In this document: in pieces, positions 32,537-40,704 of the stretch
Numbering within the stretch: position 1 is the stretch's first letter
Layout of the letters: each line of letters begins with the position of its first letter
Assembly (NCBI RefSeq): GCF_018967865.2
Contig: NZ_JAHLZY020000001.1
Location: 620,001-684,000 of the forward strand
DNA: 64,000 nucleotides
Reading direction: 5' to 3'
Source of the DNA: Hymenobacter siberiensis
GTDB taxonomy: Bacteria; Bacteroidota; Bacteroidia; Cytophagales; Hymenobacteraceae
The notes under the pieces: generated by a model
Told to the model about the DNA's origin: nothing
The model's input: only the letters and a program-made list of their open reading frames with translations
Databases searched by the model: none
Translations under genes and position numbers: made by a program

Positions 32537-33253
32537 CTACGACTTCAGCTGGCGTTTATACAGCTGTACCGTGTTTTCGAGGCCCAGGTACAACGCGTCG
32601 CACACCAGAGCGTGGCCGATGCTCACCTCGGCCAGTTCGGGCAGCTGCTGGTGCAGCCAGGCCAAATTATTGAGGTCGAGGTCGTGGCCGGCGTTCACGC
32701 CCAAGCCCAGCTGGCCGGCGCGGGCCGCCGTGGCGCGGTAGGGGGCCACGGCGGCTTCGCGGTCGGCGAGGTAGTGCACGGCATAGGCTTCGGTGTAGAG
32801 CTCGATGCGGTCGGTGCCGGTGCTGGCGGCGGCTTCCACCAGGCGCACGTCGGGGTCGAGGAAAATGCTCACGCGGGCTCCAAACGACTTCAGCTCGGCC
32901 ACCACTTCGCGCAGAAACTGCTGGTGCGCCACCACGTCCCAGCCTGCGTTGGAGGTAATGGCGTCGGGGGCGTCGGGCACCAGCGTCACTTGCTCGGGGT
33001 GCACCTCGCGGCACAGGGCCAGGAAATCGGGCGTGGGGTTGCCCTCCACGTTCAGCTCGGTGGTCACAATGTGCTTGAGGTCGCGCACGTCCTGGTAGCG
33101 GATGTGGCGCTCGTCGGGGCGCGGGTGCACCGTAATGCCTTCAGCCCCGAAGCGCTCGATGTCGCGCGCGACCAGCAGGATGTCGGGGCGGTTGTGGCCC
33201 CGGGCATTGCGCAGGGTAGCCAGTTTGTTGATATTGACGCTGAGCTTGGTCAT
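32537..33253 (-). CDS. pdxJ: Pyridoxine 5'-phosphate synthase
   Basis: A 238-residue TIM-barrel enzyme that condenses 1-deoxyxylulose 5-phosphate with 3-amino-2-oxopropyl phosphate in the DXP-dependent vitamin B6 route. Diagnostic parts are [16 protein letters not shown] (residues 4-19, the N and R needed for phosphate binding), [13 protein letters not shown] (near 39-51), the Glu in [30 protein letters not shown] and [14 protein letters not shown] (near 190-203, catalytic His). All are present, and the length matches the family. It lies upstream of mnmH on the same strand. Confidence 0.97.
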   Translation of the reverse strand: MTKLSVNINKLATLRNARGHNRPDILLVARDIERFGAEGITVHPRPDERHIRYQDVRDLKHIVTTELNVEGNPTPDFLALCREVHPEQVTLVPDAPDAITSNAGWDVVAHQQFLREVVAELKSFGARVSIFLDPDVRLVEAAASTGTDRIELYTEAYAVHYLADREAAVAPYRATAARAGQLGLGVNAGHDLDLNNLAWLHQQLPELAEVSIGHALVCDALYLGLENTVQLYKRQLKS

Positions 33254-33322
33254 CTTTTATTAGGGTAGGAGGGGATGGGGGTGGGCGGGTAGGAGTTGTT
33301 GGAGAGAATAGGAAAACCGGTT

Positions 33323-33412
33323 GTCATCCTGAGCTTGTGAAGGACCTCATTCCCGCTGAAAAGTTTGCCGTAACTCAACCGGCGGCACCGTAATAAGGTC
33401 CTTCGCTGCACG
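33323..33412. repeat. Dispersed inverted repeat upstream of the membrane-protein gene
   Basis: GTCATCCTGAGCTTGTGAAG, then GACCT, is mirrored by AAGGTCCTTCGCTGCACGG about 50 bp on (AAGGACCT / AGGTCCTT core). It is of a style common in related genomes. The rest of 33254-33499 shows no gene. Confidence 0.55.
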
Positions 33413-33499
33413 GATAATAAATAAAGGATACCAACCAGAGCCGTAGCTTCGGGGCGAATTTACACCACACACGGCCCCGCCCCGGGCCGGGGGCCTGTC

Positions 33500-34528
33500 A
33501 TGACGCATCCGTCCTCCCTATCTGTTCGGCTACGGCCGGTGCTGGCATTTGCCGCGCTGGCTTTCCTGGTTGTGGGCATCGAACATACCGTTGTGCGACT
33601 GCCCTCGTTTCCGCAGCATCTGGCCTTGTCGTGGGCCGTGTTGTTCGATGTGCTGGTGGGGCTGCCGCTATTGTTTTACGTATTGCTGCTGCGCCGATAC
33701 CGGCTTTCGCCCCTGGTGTTGGGTGGCGTGGTCAGTGCCTGCCTGGCGCTTGCGTGCTGGCTGCTGCCCGTACCACAATGGCCCTCGCAGGCGCTGCTGC
33801 GGCTGCTGCCTATGGCGCTCGAAGCCGTGACGCTGCTTGCCCTGGCTGCCCGGGGGCGGGCACTGCTGCGCGCCTACCGGGCCGCCGGGGCGCATGAAAC
33901 CCGACTACTCCTTCGCCTGCGGCTGGCCGCCGCGCAGGAGTTGGGCATGGCCGGTGGGCTGCTGGTAGCTGAGCTCGATATGCTGCGCTACGCCCTGTTG
34001 GGCTGGTGGGAACCTATACCAGCCACGCGGTCGGGGGTGGCCGCCTTCGCCAGCCACCGCGAGTCGGGCCTGGGAGCTTTGCTGGGAATCGTCTGCTTCG
34101 GCCTTTTAATCGAAAGTGCTGCCTTGCACCTGCTGGTGCGGATGTGGAGCCCGGTGGCCGCCGGCTGGCTGCTCGTGGCCGATGCCTATGCGCTGCTGCT
34201 ATTCATTGCCCACGGCCACGCCGTCCGGTTGCAGCCCACGCTGCTCACCGCCGATGAGCTGCTGGTGCGGGTTGGGTTTTTTTGGCACGTCGCGGTGCCG
34301 CGCGGCAGCTGGCCCACCGCCGAGCTGCTGCGGGGAGACTTCGCGGCCGATGCCGAAACCCTGAACCTGGCGCGCCCCCTGCTGACGGCTCCGAATGTAA
34401 TGCTGACCTTTGCGGCCCCGATATCCGTAACCGGGCCGTATGGCATCTGCCGCCCGGCCCGCCGGCTGGCCCTGTATCTCGATCAGCCCATGGCCTTGCT
34501 GGACGCCCTCGCTGCCCCTCGTCACTGA
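33500..34528 (+). CDS. Hypothetical multi-pass membrane protein
   Basis: A 342-residue protein not assigned to a family. About seven hydrophobic segments are seen in the first 240 residues (for example PVLAFAALAFLVVGI near 13-27, WAVLFDVLVGLPLLFYVLLL near 45-64, LVLGGVVSACLALACWLLP near 72-90, and ESAALHLLVRM near 203-213). The segment RYRLSPLVLGGVV and an Arg-rich LLLRLRLAAAQELGM lie on the loops. A soluble C-terminal part of about 100 residues follows (ADELLVRVGFFWHVAVPRGSW, LYLDQPMALLDAL). It is followed within 40 bp by the YqeY gene and may be co-transcribed. Confidence 0.75.
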   Translation: MTHPSSLSVRLRPVLAFAALAFLVVGIEHTVVRLPSFPQHLALSWAVLFDVLVGLPLLFYVLLLRRYRLSPLVLGGVVSACLALACWLLPVPQWPSQALLRLLPMALEAVTLLALAARGRALLRAYRAAGAHETRLLLRLRLAAAQELGMAGGLLVAELDMLRYALLGWWEPIPATRSGVAAFASHRESGLGALLGIVCFGLLIESAALHLLVRMWSPVAAGWLLVADAYALLLFIAHGHAVRLQPTLLTADELLVRVGFFWHVAVPRGSWPTAELLRGDFAADAETLNLARPLLTAPNVMLTFAAPISVTGPYGICRPARRLALYLDQPMALLDALAAPRH

Positions 34529-34566
34529 AACTTTTACCCGCGCCAACGCGCCCATCCATTTTCTCC

Positions 34567-35028
34567 ATGCTCAAAACCACCATCGACGCCGCCATCAAGC
34601 AGGCCATGCTCGCCAAAGACAAAGTGCGCCTTACCGCCCTGCGCAGCATCAAATCGCAAATTATGCTGGCCGAAACCGCCGACGGCGCCAGCGTCGACGG
34701 CCTCACGCCCGAAGCCGAGCTCAAGCTCCTAAACAAAGCCGCTAAGCAGCGCCGCGACGCCGCCGCCATCTACAAGGAGCAGTTCCGCTCCGACCTCGAA
34801 GAAACCGAGCTCGCCGAGTTGGCCATCATTGAAGAATACCTACCCGCCCAGCTCTCCGAGGCTGCTTTGGTAGAGCGCCTCGTGCACATCATTCAGCGCG
34901 TGGGCGCTACCGGCCCTTCCGACCTGGGAAAGGTGATGGGCGTAGCTGCCCGCGAGCTCTCCGGCCAGGCCGACGGCAAGCGCATCTCCGACGTGCTCGG
35001 CCATTTGCTGAACAACACGAATCTGTAG
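34567..35028 (+). CDS. GatB/YqeY domain protein
   Basis: A 153-residue YqeY-type protein, homologous to the tRNA-binding tail of the GatB amidotransferase subunit. The start MLKTTIDAAIKQAMLAKDKVRLTALRSIKSQI (residues 1-32 in two parts) is diagnostic. RRDAAAIYKEQFRSDLEETELAELAIIEEYLPAQLS and LGKVMGVAARELSGQADGKRISDVLGHLL follow. The ATG at 34567 is chosen over longer in-frame codons because the family start matches exactly. The precise role is unknown. It is followed within 5 bp by the hairpin at 35034. Confidence 0.93.
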   Translation: MLKTTIDAAIKQAMLAKDKVRLTALRSIKSQIMLAETADGASVDGLTPEAELKLLNKAAKQRRDAAAIYKEQFRSDLEETELAELAIIEEYLPAQLSEAALVERLVHIIQRVGATGPSDLGKVMGVAARELSGQADGKRISDVLGHLLNNTNL

Positions 35029-35033
35029 TTGAG

Positions 35034-35139
35034 TAAGTGAGTAAATGAGTAACGGGAAGTCGGGCCTGCTGAACGAAACAATGGCTATGCGCTATGCCGC
35101 TTAGTAGGCCCGACTTCCCGTTACTCATTTACTCACTTA
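35034..35139. repeat. Post-stop hairpin between the YqeY gene and cvpA
   Basis: The arms are 37 bp (35034-35070 and 35103-35139), with one mismatch, containing GAGTAACGGGAAGTCGGGCC. It starts 5 bp after the YqeY stop and ends 12 bp before the CvpA start. The loop holds GAACGAAACAATGGCTATGC. Confidence 0.87.
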
Positions 35140-35151
35140 TCCCCTTGCCGC

Positions 35152-35682
35152 ATGACTGCCCTCGACATCCTCCTGCTCCTCCCGCTCGGTATCGGGGCCG
35201 TGAAGGGCTACCGGCGCGGGCTGGTGCTGGAAGTGGTGTCGCTGCTGGCCTTCGTGCTGGGCGTGGTGGGCGGGCTGCTGCTGCTTTCGGCCGCTGTGCC
35301 GCTGGTGCGGCAGTACGTGGGCGATGCCTTCGGGATGCTGCCGCTGCTGTCCTTCGCGCTGGTGTTCGTGGCCATTATGTGGGGCGTGCACCTGCTGGGC
35401 GGCCTGCTCAAAACGGCCGTGCACCTCACCCCGCTGGGCGTGCTGGATAATCTTTTGGGCGGGGCCGCCGGCGTCATCAAGTGGCTGTTGGGGCTGAGCC
35501 TGCTGCTCTACGGTACCCGCCTATCGGGCCTGATGCTGCTCTCGCCCAACCTCGTGGTGGGCTCGCAAATCCTGCCCATCGTGAAGCAAGCCACGCCGCT
35601 GGCCCTGCAAATCACGGGCTATGTGCTGCCCTTCGCCCAGGATTTACTAAGCCGAATGCGGGCAGCTTTTGTGAAGAGTTGA
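35152..35682 (+). CDS. CvpA-family membrane protein
   Basis: A 176-residue CvpA (colicin V production) type inner-membrane protein with four hydrophobic helices: LDILLLLPLGIGAVKGYRRG (near 4-23), LVLEVVSLLAFVLGVVGGLLLL, LPLLSFALVFVAIMWGVHLLGGLL, and WLLGLSLLLYGTRLSGLMLLSP. The conserved KGYRRGL motif sits between helices 1 and 2. The C-terminus is MRAAFVKS. CvpA proteins affect envelope function and biofilms; mechanism unknown. The stop codon overlaps the next hairpin. It is not adjacent to purF. Confidence 0.88.
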   Translation: MTALDILLLLPLGIGAVKGYRRGLVLEVVSLLAFVLGVVGGLLLLSAAVPLVRQYVGDAFGMLPLLSFALVFVAIMWGVHLLGGLLKTAVHLTPLGVLDNLLGGAAGVIKWLLGLSLLLYGTRLSGLMLLSPNLVVGSQILPIVKQATPLALQITGYVLPFAQDLLSRMRAAFVKS

Positions 35683-35752
35683 GTTTTGAGGGTTGAAGGT
35701 TGAGTTTTCTCAAATAGTCCTCTTTTAACTCCGCCTTCAACCCTTAAAACTC
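35681..35752. repeat. Post-stop hairpin after cvpA
   Basis: GAGTTTTGAGGGTTGAAGG at 35681 pairs with CCTTCAACCCTTAAAACTC, 26-bp arms with three mismatches. The left arm overlaps the last two bases of the TGA. The next gene starts 11 bp after the right arm. Confidence 0.83.
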
Positions 35753-35762
35753 ATCCCTTCAA

Positions 35763-36344
35763 ATGCGTCTCCTACTGCTCGATAACTTCGACTCCTTCAC
35801 CTTTACGCTGGCCGATTATCTGCGCCAGCTGGGAGCCGAAGTGGTGGTGCGACGCAACGATGTGCCCCTGGTCGAATTAAACGTGCCCGATTTCGACGGC
35901 CTCGTCCTGTCGCCCGGCCCCGGCACGCCGGCCGCAGCCGGCGTGATGCCGGCCGTCATCCAGACCTTTCATCGCCACATCCCCATGCTAGGCGTCTGTC
36001 TGGGCCACCAGGCGCTGGGCGAGTTTTTTGGGGGTGCGGTGGTACGGGCCGCCCGGCCCATGCATGGCAAAGTCACCGATATGCGCTGTGATACCGCCGC
36101 GCCGCTCTTTGCCGGCCTGCCAGTCGTGCAGTCCATCACGCGCTACCACTCGCTCATTCTCAGCGAGCCGCTGCCGGCCGTGCTCCAGCCCCTGGCCTAC
36201 ACCACCGGCCCCGCTCCCGAGCTCATGGCCTTGCGCCACCGCACGTTGCCGCTCTACGGCGTCCAGTTTCATCCCGAAGCCCTGCTCACCCCGCACGGGC
36301 TGGCAATTTTGGGCAATTGGCTCCGCTGTTGTATCATTGCCTAA
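35763..36344 (+). CDS. Anthranilate/aminodeoxychorismate synthase glutamine amidotransferase subunit
   Basis: A 193-residue class I glutaminase, TrpG/PabA type, that supplies ammonia to chorismate-using synthases. The start is LLLLDNFDSFTFTLADYLRQLG (residues 3-24). LVLSPGPGTPAAAG (near 49-62) is the oxyanion-hole motif, and GVCLGHQALGEFFGG (near 79-93) holds the nucleophile Cys. The His-Glu pair is in GVQFHPEALLT (near 168-178); the usual family form is HPES. There is no trpE or pabB neighbour, so the partner lies elsewhere. The downstream gene starts 27 bp after the stop. Confidence 0.9.
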   Translation: MRLLLLDNFDSFTFTLADYLRQLGAEVVVRRNDVPLVELNVPDFDGLVLSPGPGTPAAAGVMPAVIQTFHRHIPMLGVCLGHQALGEFFGGAVVRAARPMHGKVTDMRCDTAAPLFAGLPVVQSITRYHSLILSEPLPAVLQPLAYTTGPAPELMALRHRTLPLYGVQFHPEALLTPHGLAILGNWLRCCIIA

Positions 36345-36370
36345 ACCGCCGGTAATTGACGAAAAACGAG

Positions 36371-37153
36371 ATGGAATTGCGCCGCCAGCACCAGCATGGG
36401 TACGAATTTGTGGACGAAGGCCAGGGCCCGGTGCTGCTACTGCTGCACGGCCTGTTCGGGGCCCTCAGCAACTGGCAGGACGTGGTGCGGGAGTTTGCGC
36501 CCGACCACCGCGTCATCATCCCCCTGCTGCCCATCTACGACATGCCCCTCACCCAGGCCGGCGTGCCGGGCCTGGTCGCCTACGTCGAGGGTTTTGTGAA
36601 AGTAATGGATTTGCCGGCCAGTTTCACCGTGCTCGGCAACTCCCTCGGCGGCCACATCGCCCTGGTCTACACCCTGAAAAACCCGGCCCGCGTCAATCGG
36701 CTGGTGCTCACCGGCAGCAGCGGCCTGTTCGAGGACAGCATGGGCGGCTCATTCCCCAAGCGCGGCAACTATGCCTATGTGCAGGAACGGGTAGGCTACA
36801 CCTTCTACGACCCCAACGTAGCCACCCAGGAGCTGGTCGATGAGGTGTTCAATGTTACCAACTCCAATGCCAAGTGCCTGCGCATCATTGCTATTGCGCG
36901 CTCGGCCCAGCGGCACAACCTGAGCAAGGAGCTGGCCCGCATCACCGTGCCCACGCTGCTGGTGTGGGGCCTGAACGATACCATTACCCCGCCGCCCGTG
37001 GCCCACGAGTTCGAGCGCCTGTTGCCCCACACCGAGCTGCGCTTCCTAGACCACTGCGGCCACGCCCCCATGATGGAGCGCCCCGCCGGTTTCAATGCCT
37101 ACCTGCGGCAGTTCTTACGTACCACCGAAGCTGCCCACGCGCTGTCTGCCTAA
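36371..37153 (+). CDS. Alpha/beta hydrolase
   Basis: A 260-residue alpha/beta-fold hydrolase from the ATG at 36371 (a TTG 15 bp upstream is in frame). The oxyanion loop is LLLHGLFGALSNW (near 24-36), the nucleophile elbow FTVLGNSLGGHIALVY (Ser near 98), the acid LVWGLNDTITPP (near 197-208) and the base LDHCGHAPMMERP (near 227-239). The insert is short and the general sequence resembles MhpC/BioH-type hydrolases. The substrate is unknown. It probably belongs to the same transcript as the glutaminase gene. Confidence 0.9.
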   Translation: MELRRQHQHGYEFVDEGQGPVLLLLHGLFGALSNWQDVVREFAPDHRVIIPLLPIYDMPLTQAGVPGLVAYVEGFVKVMDLPASFTVLGNSLGGHIALVYTLKNPARVNRLVLTGSSGLFEDSMGGSFPKRGNYAYVQERVGYTFYDPNVATQELVDEVFNVTNSNAKCLRIIAIARSAQRHNLSKELARITVPTLLVWGLNDTITPPPVAHEFERLLPHTELRFLDHCGHAPMMERPAGFNAYLRQFLRTTEAAHALSA

Positions 37154-37300
37154 AAGTTATCTATCATTCTGCCGGCCCGATTGTTGTTAGCCACTATCCG
37201 GCCGCTAGTCCCGGCCAGAGTCCATCATGAATGTACTGCTTTCTCAATTTCTCCTATCTTTTCGACTGCATCTAATTCATAATTTATAATTACTAAAAGT

Positions 37301-37978
37301 ATGCCCGCCCTGCTTGCCGAAGACCTCCTCAACGAAATGATTCCGCCTCTGAAGGGCACCGATTCGGTGGGCAAGGCAGCGCGCTGGCTCGATGAGTTCC
37401 ATGTGGCCCAGCTGCCCGTCCTCGATAACCGCCACTACCGGGGCCTCGTCACCGAAGCCGACCTCGCCGATTTTGACGACCCCGAAACCCCTCTTTCCGC
37501 AATGCCCCTGGGCTACGCCGATGCCTACGTGCGGCCCGACCAGCATTTTTACCGCGTGATGGAGCTGGCCATTGAAAATAAAATCCAGCTCGTACCCGTC
37601 GTCGATGAGCGGCATGAGTACGCCGGCGTCGTCACCATTGCCGATGCGTTGGCGGCCTTCGGGCAGCAGCCTGCCGGCGGCGGCCAGGGCGGCATCATCG
37701 TCCTCACCATGGAGGAGCGCGACTATTCGCTCACCCAAATCAGCCGCTACGTCGAGGAAAACAACGCCAAAATCATCAGTGCCCTGGTAGCCCAGGACGA
37801 AGTCGACCCCTACCGCATCCGCCTCACCCTGAAGCTGAATACCGACAACCTGGCCCGCATCACGGCCACGCTGGAGCGGTTCGGCTACGTCGTGACGGCG
37901 CAGTTCAGCGGCACCGCCGTGGTCGACGACGACGAGCAGGAGCGCTACGATGCCCTCCTGCGCTACCTGAGCGTGTAG
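37301..37978 (+). CDS. CBS-pair protein with C-terminal ACT-like domain
   Basis: A 225-residue regulatory protein. Residues 1-125 form a CBS pair (LLNEMIPPLKGTDSVGKAARWLDEFHVAQLPVLDNRHYRGLV and ELAIENKIQLVPVVDERHEYAGVVTIADALAAFG, each split as shown). CBS pairs bind adenosyl nucleotides. Residues about 140-215 have an ACT-like pattern (GIIVLTMEERDYSLTQISRY, LTLKLNTDNLARITATLERFG). AcuB of Bacillus has this order; its role in acetoin use is not established here. The stop is 6 bp before the next gene's GTG, so the two are very likely coupled. Confidence 0.85.
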   Translation: MPALLAEDLLNEMIPPLKGTDSVGKAARWLDEFHVAQLPVLDNRHYRGLVTEADLADFDDPETPLSAMPLGYADAYVRPDQHFYRVMELAIENKIQLVPVVDERHEYAGVVTIADALAAFGQQPAGGGQGGIIVLTMEERDYSLTQISRYVEENNAKIISALVAQDEVDPYRIRLTLKLNTDNLARITATLERFGYVVTAQFSGTAVVDDDEQERYDALLRYLSV

Positions 37979-37984
37979 AGGCGG

Positions 37985-39439
37985 GTGCTGTTCGGAATCC
38001 TTCTCTCGTTGCAGATGCTGCTGGCCGGCTTAGGGCCGGCTCAGGCCGATACGCTGCCGCACCCGCTGCGCCCCGTGGTGGCCCCCACCGATACCCTCGT
38101 GCAGATACTGCCTTGCCCCGGCATTGTGCGGGCACCGGTGGGTACCATCATTTTTGCGGGCAATGCCGTCACCAAAGACCGCATTCTACGGGCCGAACTC
38201 GATTTTCACGAAGGCGACACCCTTAATCTGGTCGACCTGCCGGCCCGCCTCGAAGCCAACCGTCGCCGGCTCTTCAACCTCCAGCTGTTTCACGCCGTGG
38301 TGGTGCAGTCTAGCTGCACTGGTAGCCGGCTGCTCATCGTGTTTGGGATGCAGGAGCGGTGGTATACCTTCCCAGTGCCCATCCTTTCGCTGGCCGACCG
38401 CAACCTGCGTTCCTGGCTCGACCGCGCCGACCGCTGGCGACGCGTCGACTACGGCGTGCACCTCGTGCGCAGTAACTTTCGCGGCCGCAACGAGCAGCTC
38501 ATCGCTAACCTGCAGCTGGGCTTCAACCGCAAGTACGAGCTGTTCTACGAAGCCCCCGGCCTGGGCCATTACCGGCGGCTGGGCCTCGGCGTAGGCGCGT
38601 CCTACTTCCAAAGCCATTCTCTCGACTACATCACCCTGGCCGACCGCCTCACCCCGTTCCGGGCCGATGACGGCTTTCCCATCCAGCGCTTCTACGTCAC
38701 GGGCGGGCTGCGCTTCCGGCACACCGTTCAGTTTCTCACGGCCCTCAACTTTTCCTACCACCGCGAGCAAATCAGCGACTCGGTCAATCATTACAACCCC
38801 ACCTATTACCTCGGCCTCACTCAGCGCAAATACCTCGACCTGAATCTCATCAGCACCCGCAACCAGCGCAACACCTTCGCCTACCCGCTCACCGGTCGCT
38901 ATGCCCAGGTTGCGCTCACGCACCGCATCTTTCTCGACGGTACCACCCCCAGCATCACCACCCTGCATCTGAACTATACCCGTTACCTGGCCCTGGGCCG
39001 TCAATTCTACTACAGTGTCGGCCTCAGCGGACAGGCCCGTCTCACCCGCCAGCTCGCCTACGCCGATAGCCGCGCCTTCGGCTACGACGATTTGGTGCGC
39101 GGCTACGACCAATACGTCATCGACGGCCGCCACTATGCACTGGTGCAGCAGGGCCTGTCGTACCCGCTGCTGCGGCCCCAGCCCATCCGGCTGCAATCCA
39201 TCGACAATCCCAAAATCAATACCATCCCGCTCGCCCTCTACCTCAATATCTTTGCCGATGCCGGCTACGTTATCGCCCCGCATTCATTGTCCCAAAATCG
39301 CCTGCCCAATCAGCTGTTGAGTGCCGTTGGCCTCGGCCTGCACCTCGTCACGTATTACGACCGGGTATTTACGGCCGAATACACCCTCAATGGCTTAGGG
39401 CAAACCGGCTACTTTTTCCGGGCCGAATTCCCGATTTAG
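37985..39439 (+). CDS. Outer-membrane protein with one POTRA domain and a beta-barrel
   Basis: A 484-residue protein starting with GTG at 37985, six bases after the CBS gene stop. Signal peptide LLSLQMLLAGLGPAQAD (cleavage near 22). Residues about 50-120 are a POTRA domain: GTIIFAGNAVTKDRILRAEL, DFHEGDTLNLVDLPARLEANRRRLFNLQLF in two parts. The remainder is strand-rich with aromatic ends, ending FRAEFPI, as in surface-antigen (Bac_surface_Ag/BamA-like) barrels. It has only one visible POTRA, fewer than BamA (five) or TamA (three). Related single-POTRA proteins are often called surface antigens. The partner is unknown. Confidence 0.82.
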   Translation: MLFGILLSLQMLLAGLGPAQADTLPHPLRPVVAPTDTLVQILPCPGIVRAPVGTIIFAGNAVTKDRILRAELDFHEGDTLNLVDLPARLEANRRRLFNLQLFHAVVVQSSCTGSRLLIVFGMQERWYTFPVPILSLADRNLRSWLDRADRWRRVDYGVHLVRSNFRGRNEQLIANLQLGFNRKYELFYEAPGLGHYRRLGLGVGASYFQSHSLDYITLADRLTPFRADDGFPIQRFYVTGGLRFRHTVQFLTALNFSYHREQISDSVNHYNPTYYLGLTQRKYLDLNLISTRNQRNTFAYPLTGRYAQVALTHRIFLDGTTPSITTLHLNYTRYLALGRQFYYSVGLSGQARLTRQLAYADSRAFGYDDLVRGYDQYVIDGRHYALVQQGLSYPLLRPQPIRLQSIDNPKINTIPLALYLNIFADAGYVIAPHSLSQNRLPNQLLSAVGLGLHLVTYYDRVFTAEYTLNGLGQTGYFFRAEFPI

Positions 39440-39498
39440 CCGTTTCATTCTCGCCATCCATATTATTTATTTGTTACGTAAGTACCCGCTATTATTAC

Positions 39499-39648
39499 GG
39501 AGTTGTTTAGAAAGTCACAAAAGGTACTCAAACGGTCATGCAGCGCGCAGCGAAGCATCTTGCTCGCATCGTTGAACGGGCCTGACGATGCGAGCAAGAT
39601 GTTTTGCTGCGCGCTGCATGACCGTTCGGGGACTTTCTAAACAGCTTC
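39499..39648. repeat. MITE-like palindromic element, copy 4 (150 bp, inverted orientation)
   Basis: Starts GGAGTTGTTTAGAAAGTC and ends with the complement of GAAGCTGTTTAGAAAGTC, the mirror image of copies 1-3. The interior holds the same CATCTTGCTCGCATCGT-type inner palindrome as copy 1, but the arms differ by a TTTTG change (39601-39605). It is flanked by TAC on both sides (3-bp duplication). It lies 24 bp upstream of the nadK start. Confidence 0.87.
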
Positions 39649-39672
39649 TACGTAATCCGCTTTTCCCTCCGC

Positions 39673-40566
39673 ATGAAAATCGCCATTTTTGGTAAGCCTT
39701 TCGACGACGAAGCCGCCCCCGCCATTCAGGCCCTGCTCGACGATTTGGCCGCCCGCCGGGCCGAAGTCCGCATTGGCGAAGCCTTCCGTACCTTCCTCGA
39801 CAACCGCCTGCGCCTGCCCGAAGGCACCACCGAGTTCCACCGCGGCGACTCGCTGCGCGGCGTCCAGTTCGTGCTCAGCATTGGCGGCGACGGCACCCTG
39901 CTCGATACCGTCACCTACGTCGGCAGCCTCCAGATTCCCATCCTCGGTATCCACACCGGCCGCCTGGGCTTCCTGGCCACCATCACCCCCGACCGCATTG
40001 CCCAGGCCATTGATGCCCTTTTCAAAGGTCATTTTACCATCGAAGAGCGCAGCCTGATTCGCGTCGACACCGACCCCGACGTATTTGGCAGCCTCAATTT
40101 CGGCCTCAACGAGTTCAGCGTCCTCAAGCGCGACACCTCGTCTATGATTGTCGTGCACACCTACATCGACGGTGAATACCTCAATTCCTACTGGGCCGAT
40201 GGCCTCGTCGTGGCCACGCCCACCGGCTCAACTGGCTATTCCCTGAGCTGCGGCGGCCCGGTAATGCTGCCGCAAACAAACAATTTTATCATTGCTCCCG
40301 TATGCCCCCACAACCTGAATGTGCGCCCCTTGGTGGTGTCCGACCAGAGCGTGATTTCCTTCGAAATTGAAGGCCGCAGCTCCAGTTATATGCTGGCGCT
40401 CGACTCCCGCTCCCTGCCCGTCGAAGCGTCCGTTCAAATTGCCGTTCGCCGAGAAGCTTTCAACGCTCGGCTGGTAAAACTTAACCACGTCAACTTCCTC
40501 AGTACCTTACGCAGCAAACTGAATTGGGGCCTCGACCGGCGCAACCCCGCTGGTATTCAGGTCTGA
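39673..40566 (+). CDS. nadK: NAD kinase
   Basis: A 297-residue enzyme that phosphorylates NAD to NADP. The start MKIAIFGKPFDDEAAPAIQ leads to LSIGGDGTLLDTVTYVG (near 72-88, the GGDG loop), GFLATITPDRI (near 99-109), LNEFSVLKRDTSSMIVVHTYIDGEYL (near 151-176), TPTGSTGYSLSCGGPVM (near 181-197), and HNLNVRPLVVSD (near 213-224). All catalytic parts are present. It opens the envelope cluster and is separated from the upstream gene by the MITE-like copy. Confidence 0.96.
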   Translation: MKIAIFGKPFDDEAAPAIQALLDDLAARRAEVRIGEAFRTFLDNRLRLPEGTTEFHRGDSLRGVQFVLSIGGDGTLLDTVTYVGSLQIPILGIHTGRLGFLATITPDRIAQAIDALFKGHFTIEERSLIRVDTDPDVFGSLNFGLNEFSVLKRDTSSMIVVHTYIDGEYLNSYWADGLVVATPTGSTGYSLSCGGPVMLPQTNNFIIAPVCPHNLNVRPLVVSDQSVISFEIEGRSSSYMLALDSRSLPVEASVQIAVRREAFNARLVKLNHVNFLSTLRSKLNWGLDRRNPAGIQV

Positions 40567-40623
40567 AAACAGAGTTTTTTGCTGAAAAAATTGTCGAAGT
40601 TTTTTTTAGTTCCCGATTAGGCC

Positions 40624-40631
40624 TACTTTTG
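40624..40631 (+). promoter_or_regulatory. Likely -7 element upstream of the first DUF6089 gene
   Basis: TACTTTTG matches TAnnTTTG; an upstream TTG at 40591-40593 is farther away (30 nt) than usual, so only the -7 box is firm. Transcription would begin near 40638, 67 nt before the ATG. Confidence 0.5.
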
Positions 40632-40704
40632 TCACCGTCTGAAACTGTGCGCTCTCTGCATTGCTTTTGCTCGCCGAACCTAGTATCATCATTTTAGTTG
40701 CCTT

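Noticed and set aside
34282..34566. Longer frame before the YqeY gene
   Set aside because: It overlaps the end of the membrane-protein gene and is Arg/Pro/Gly-rich, unlike the family start at 34567.
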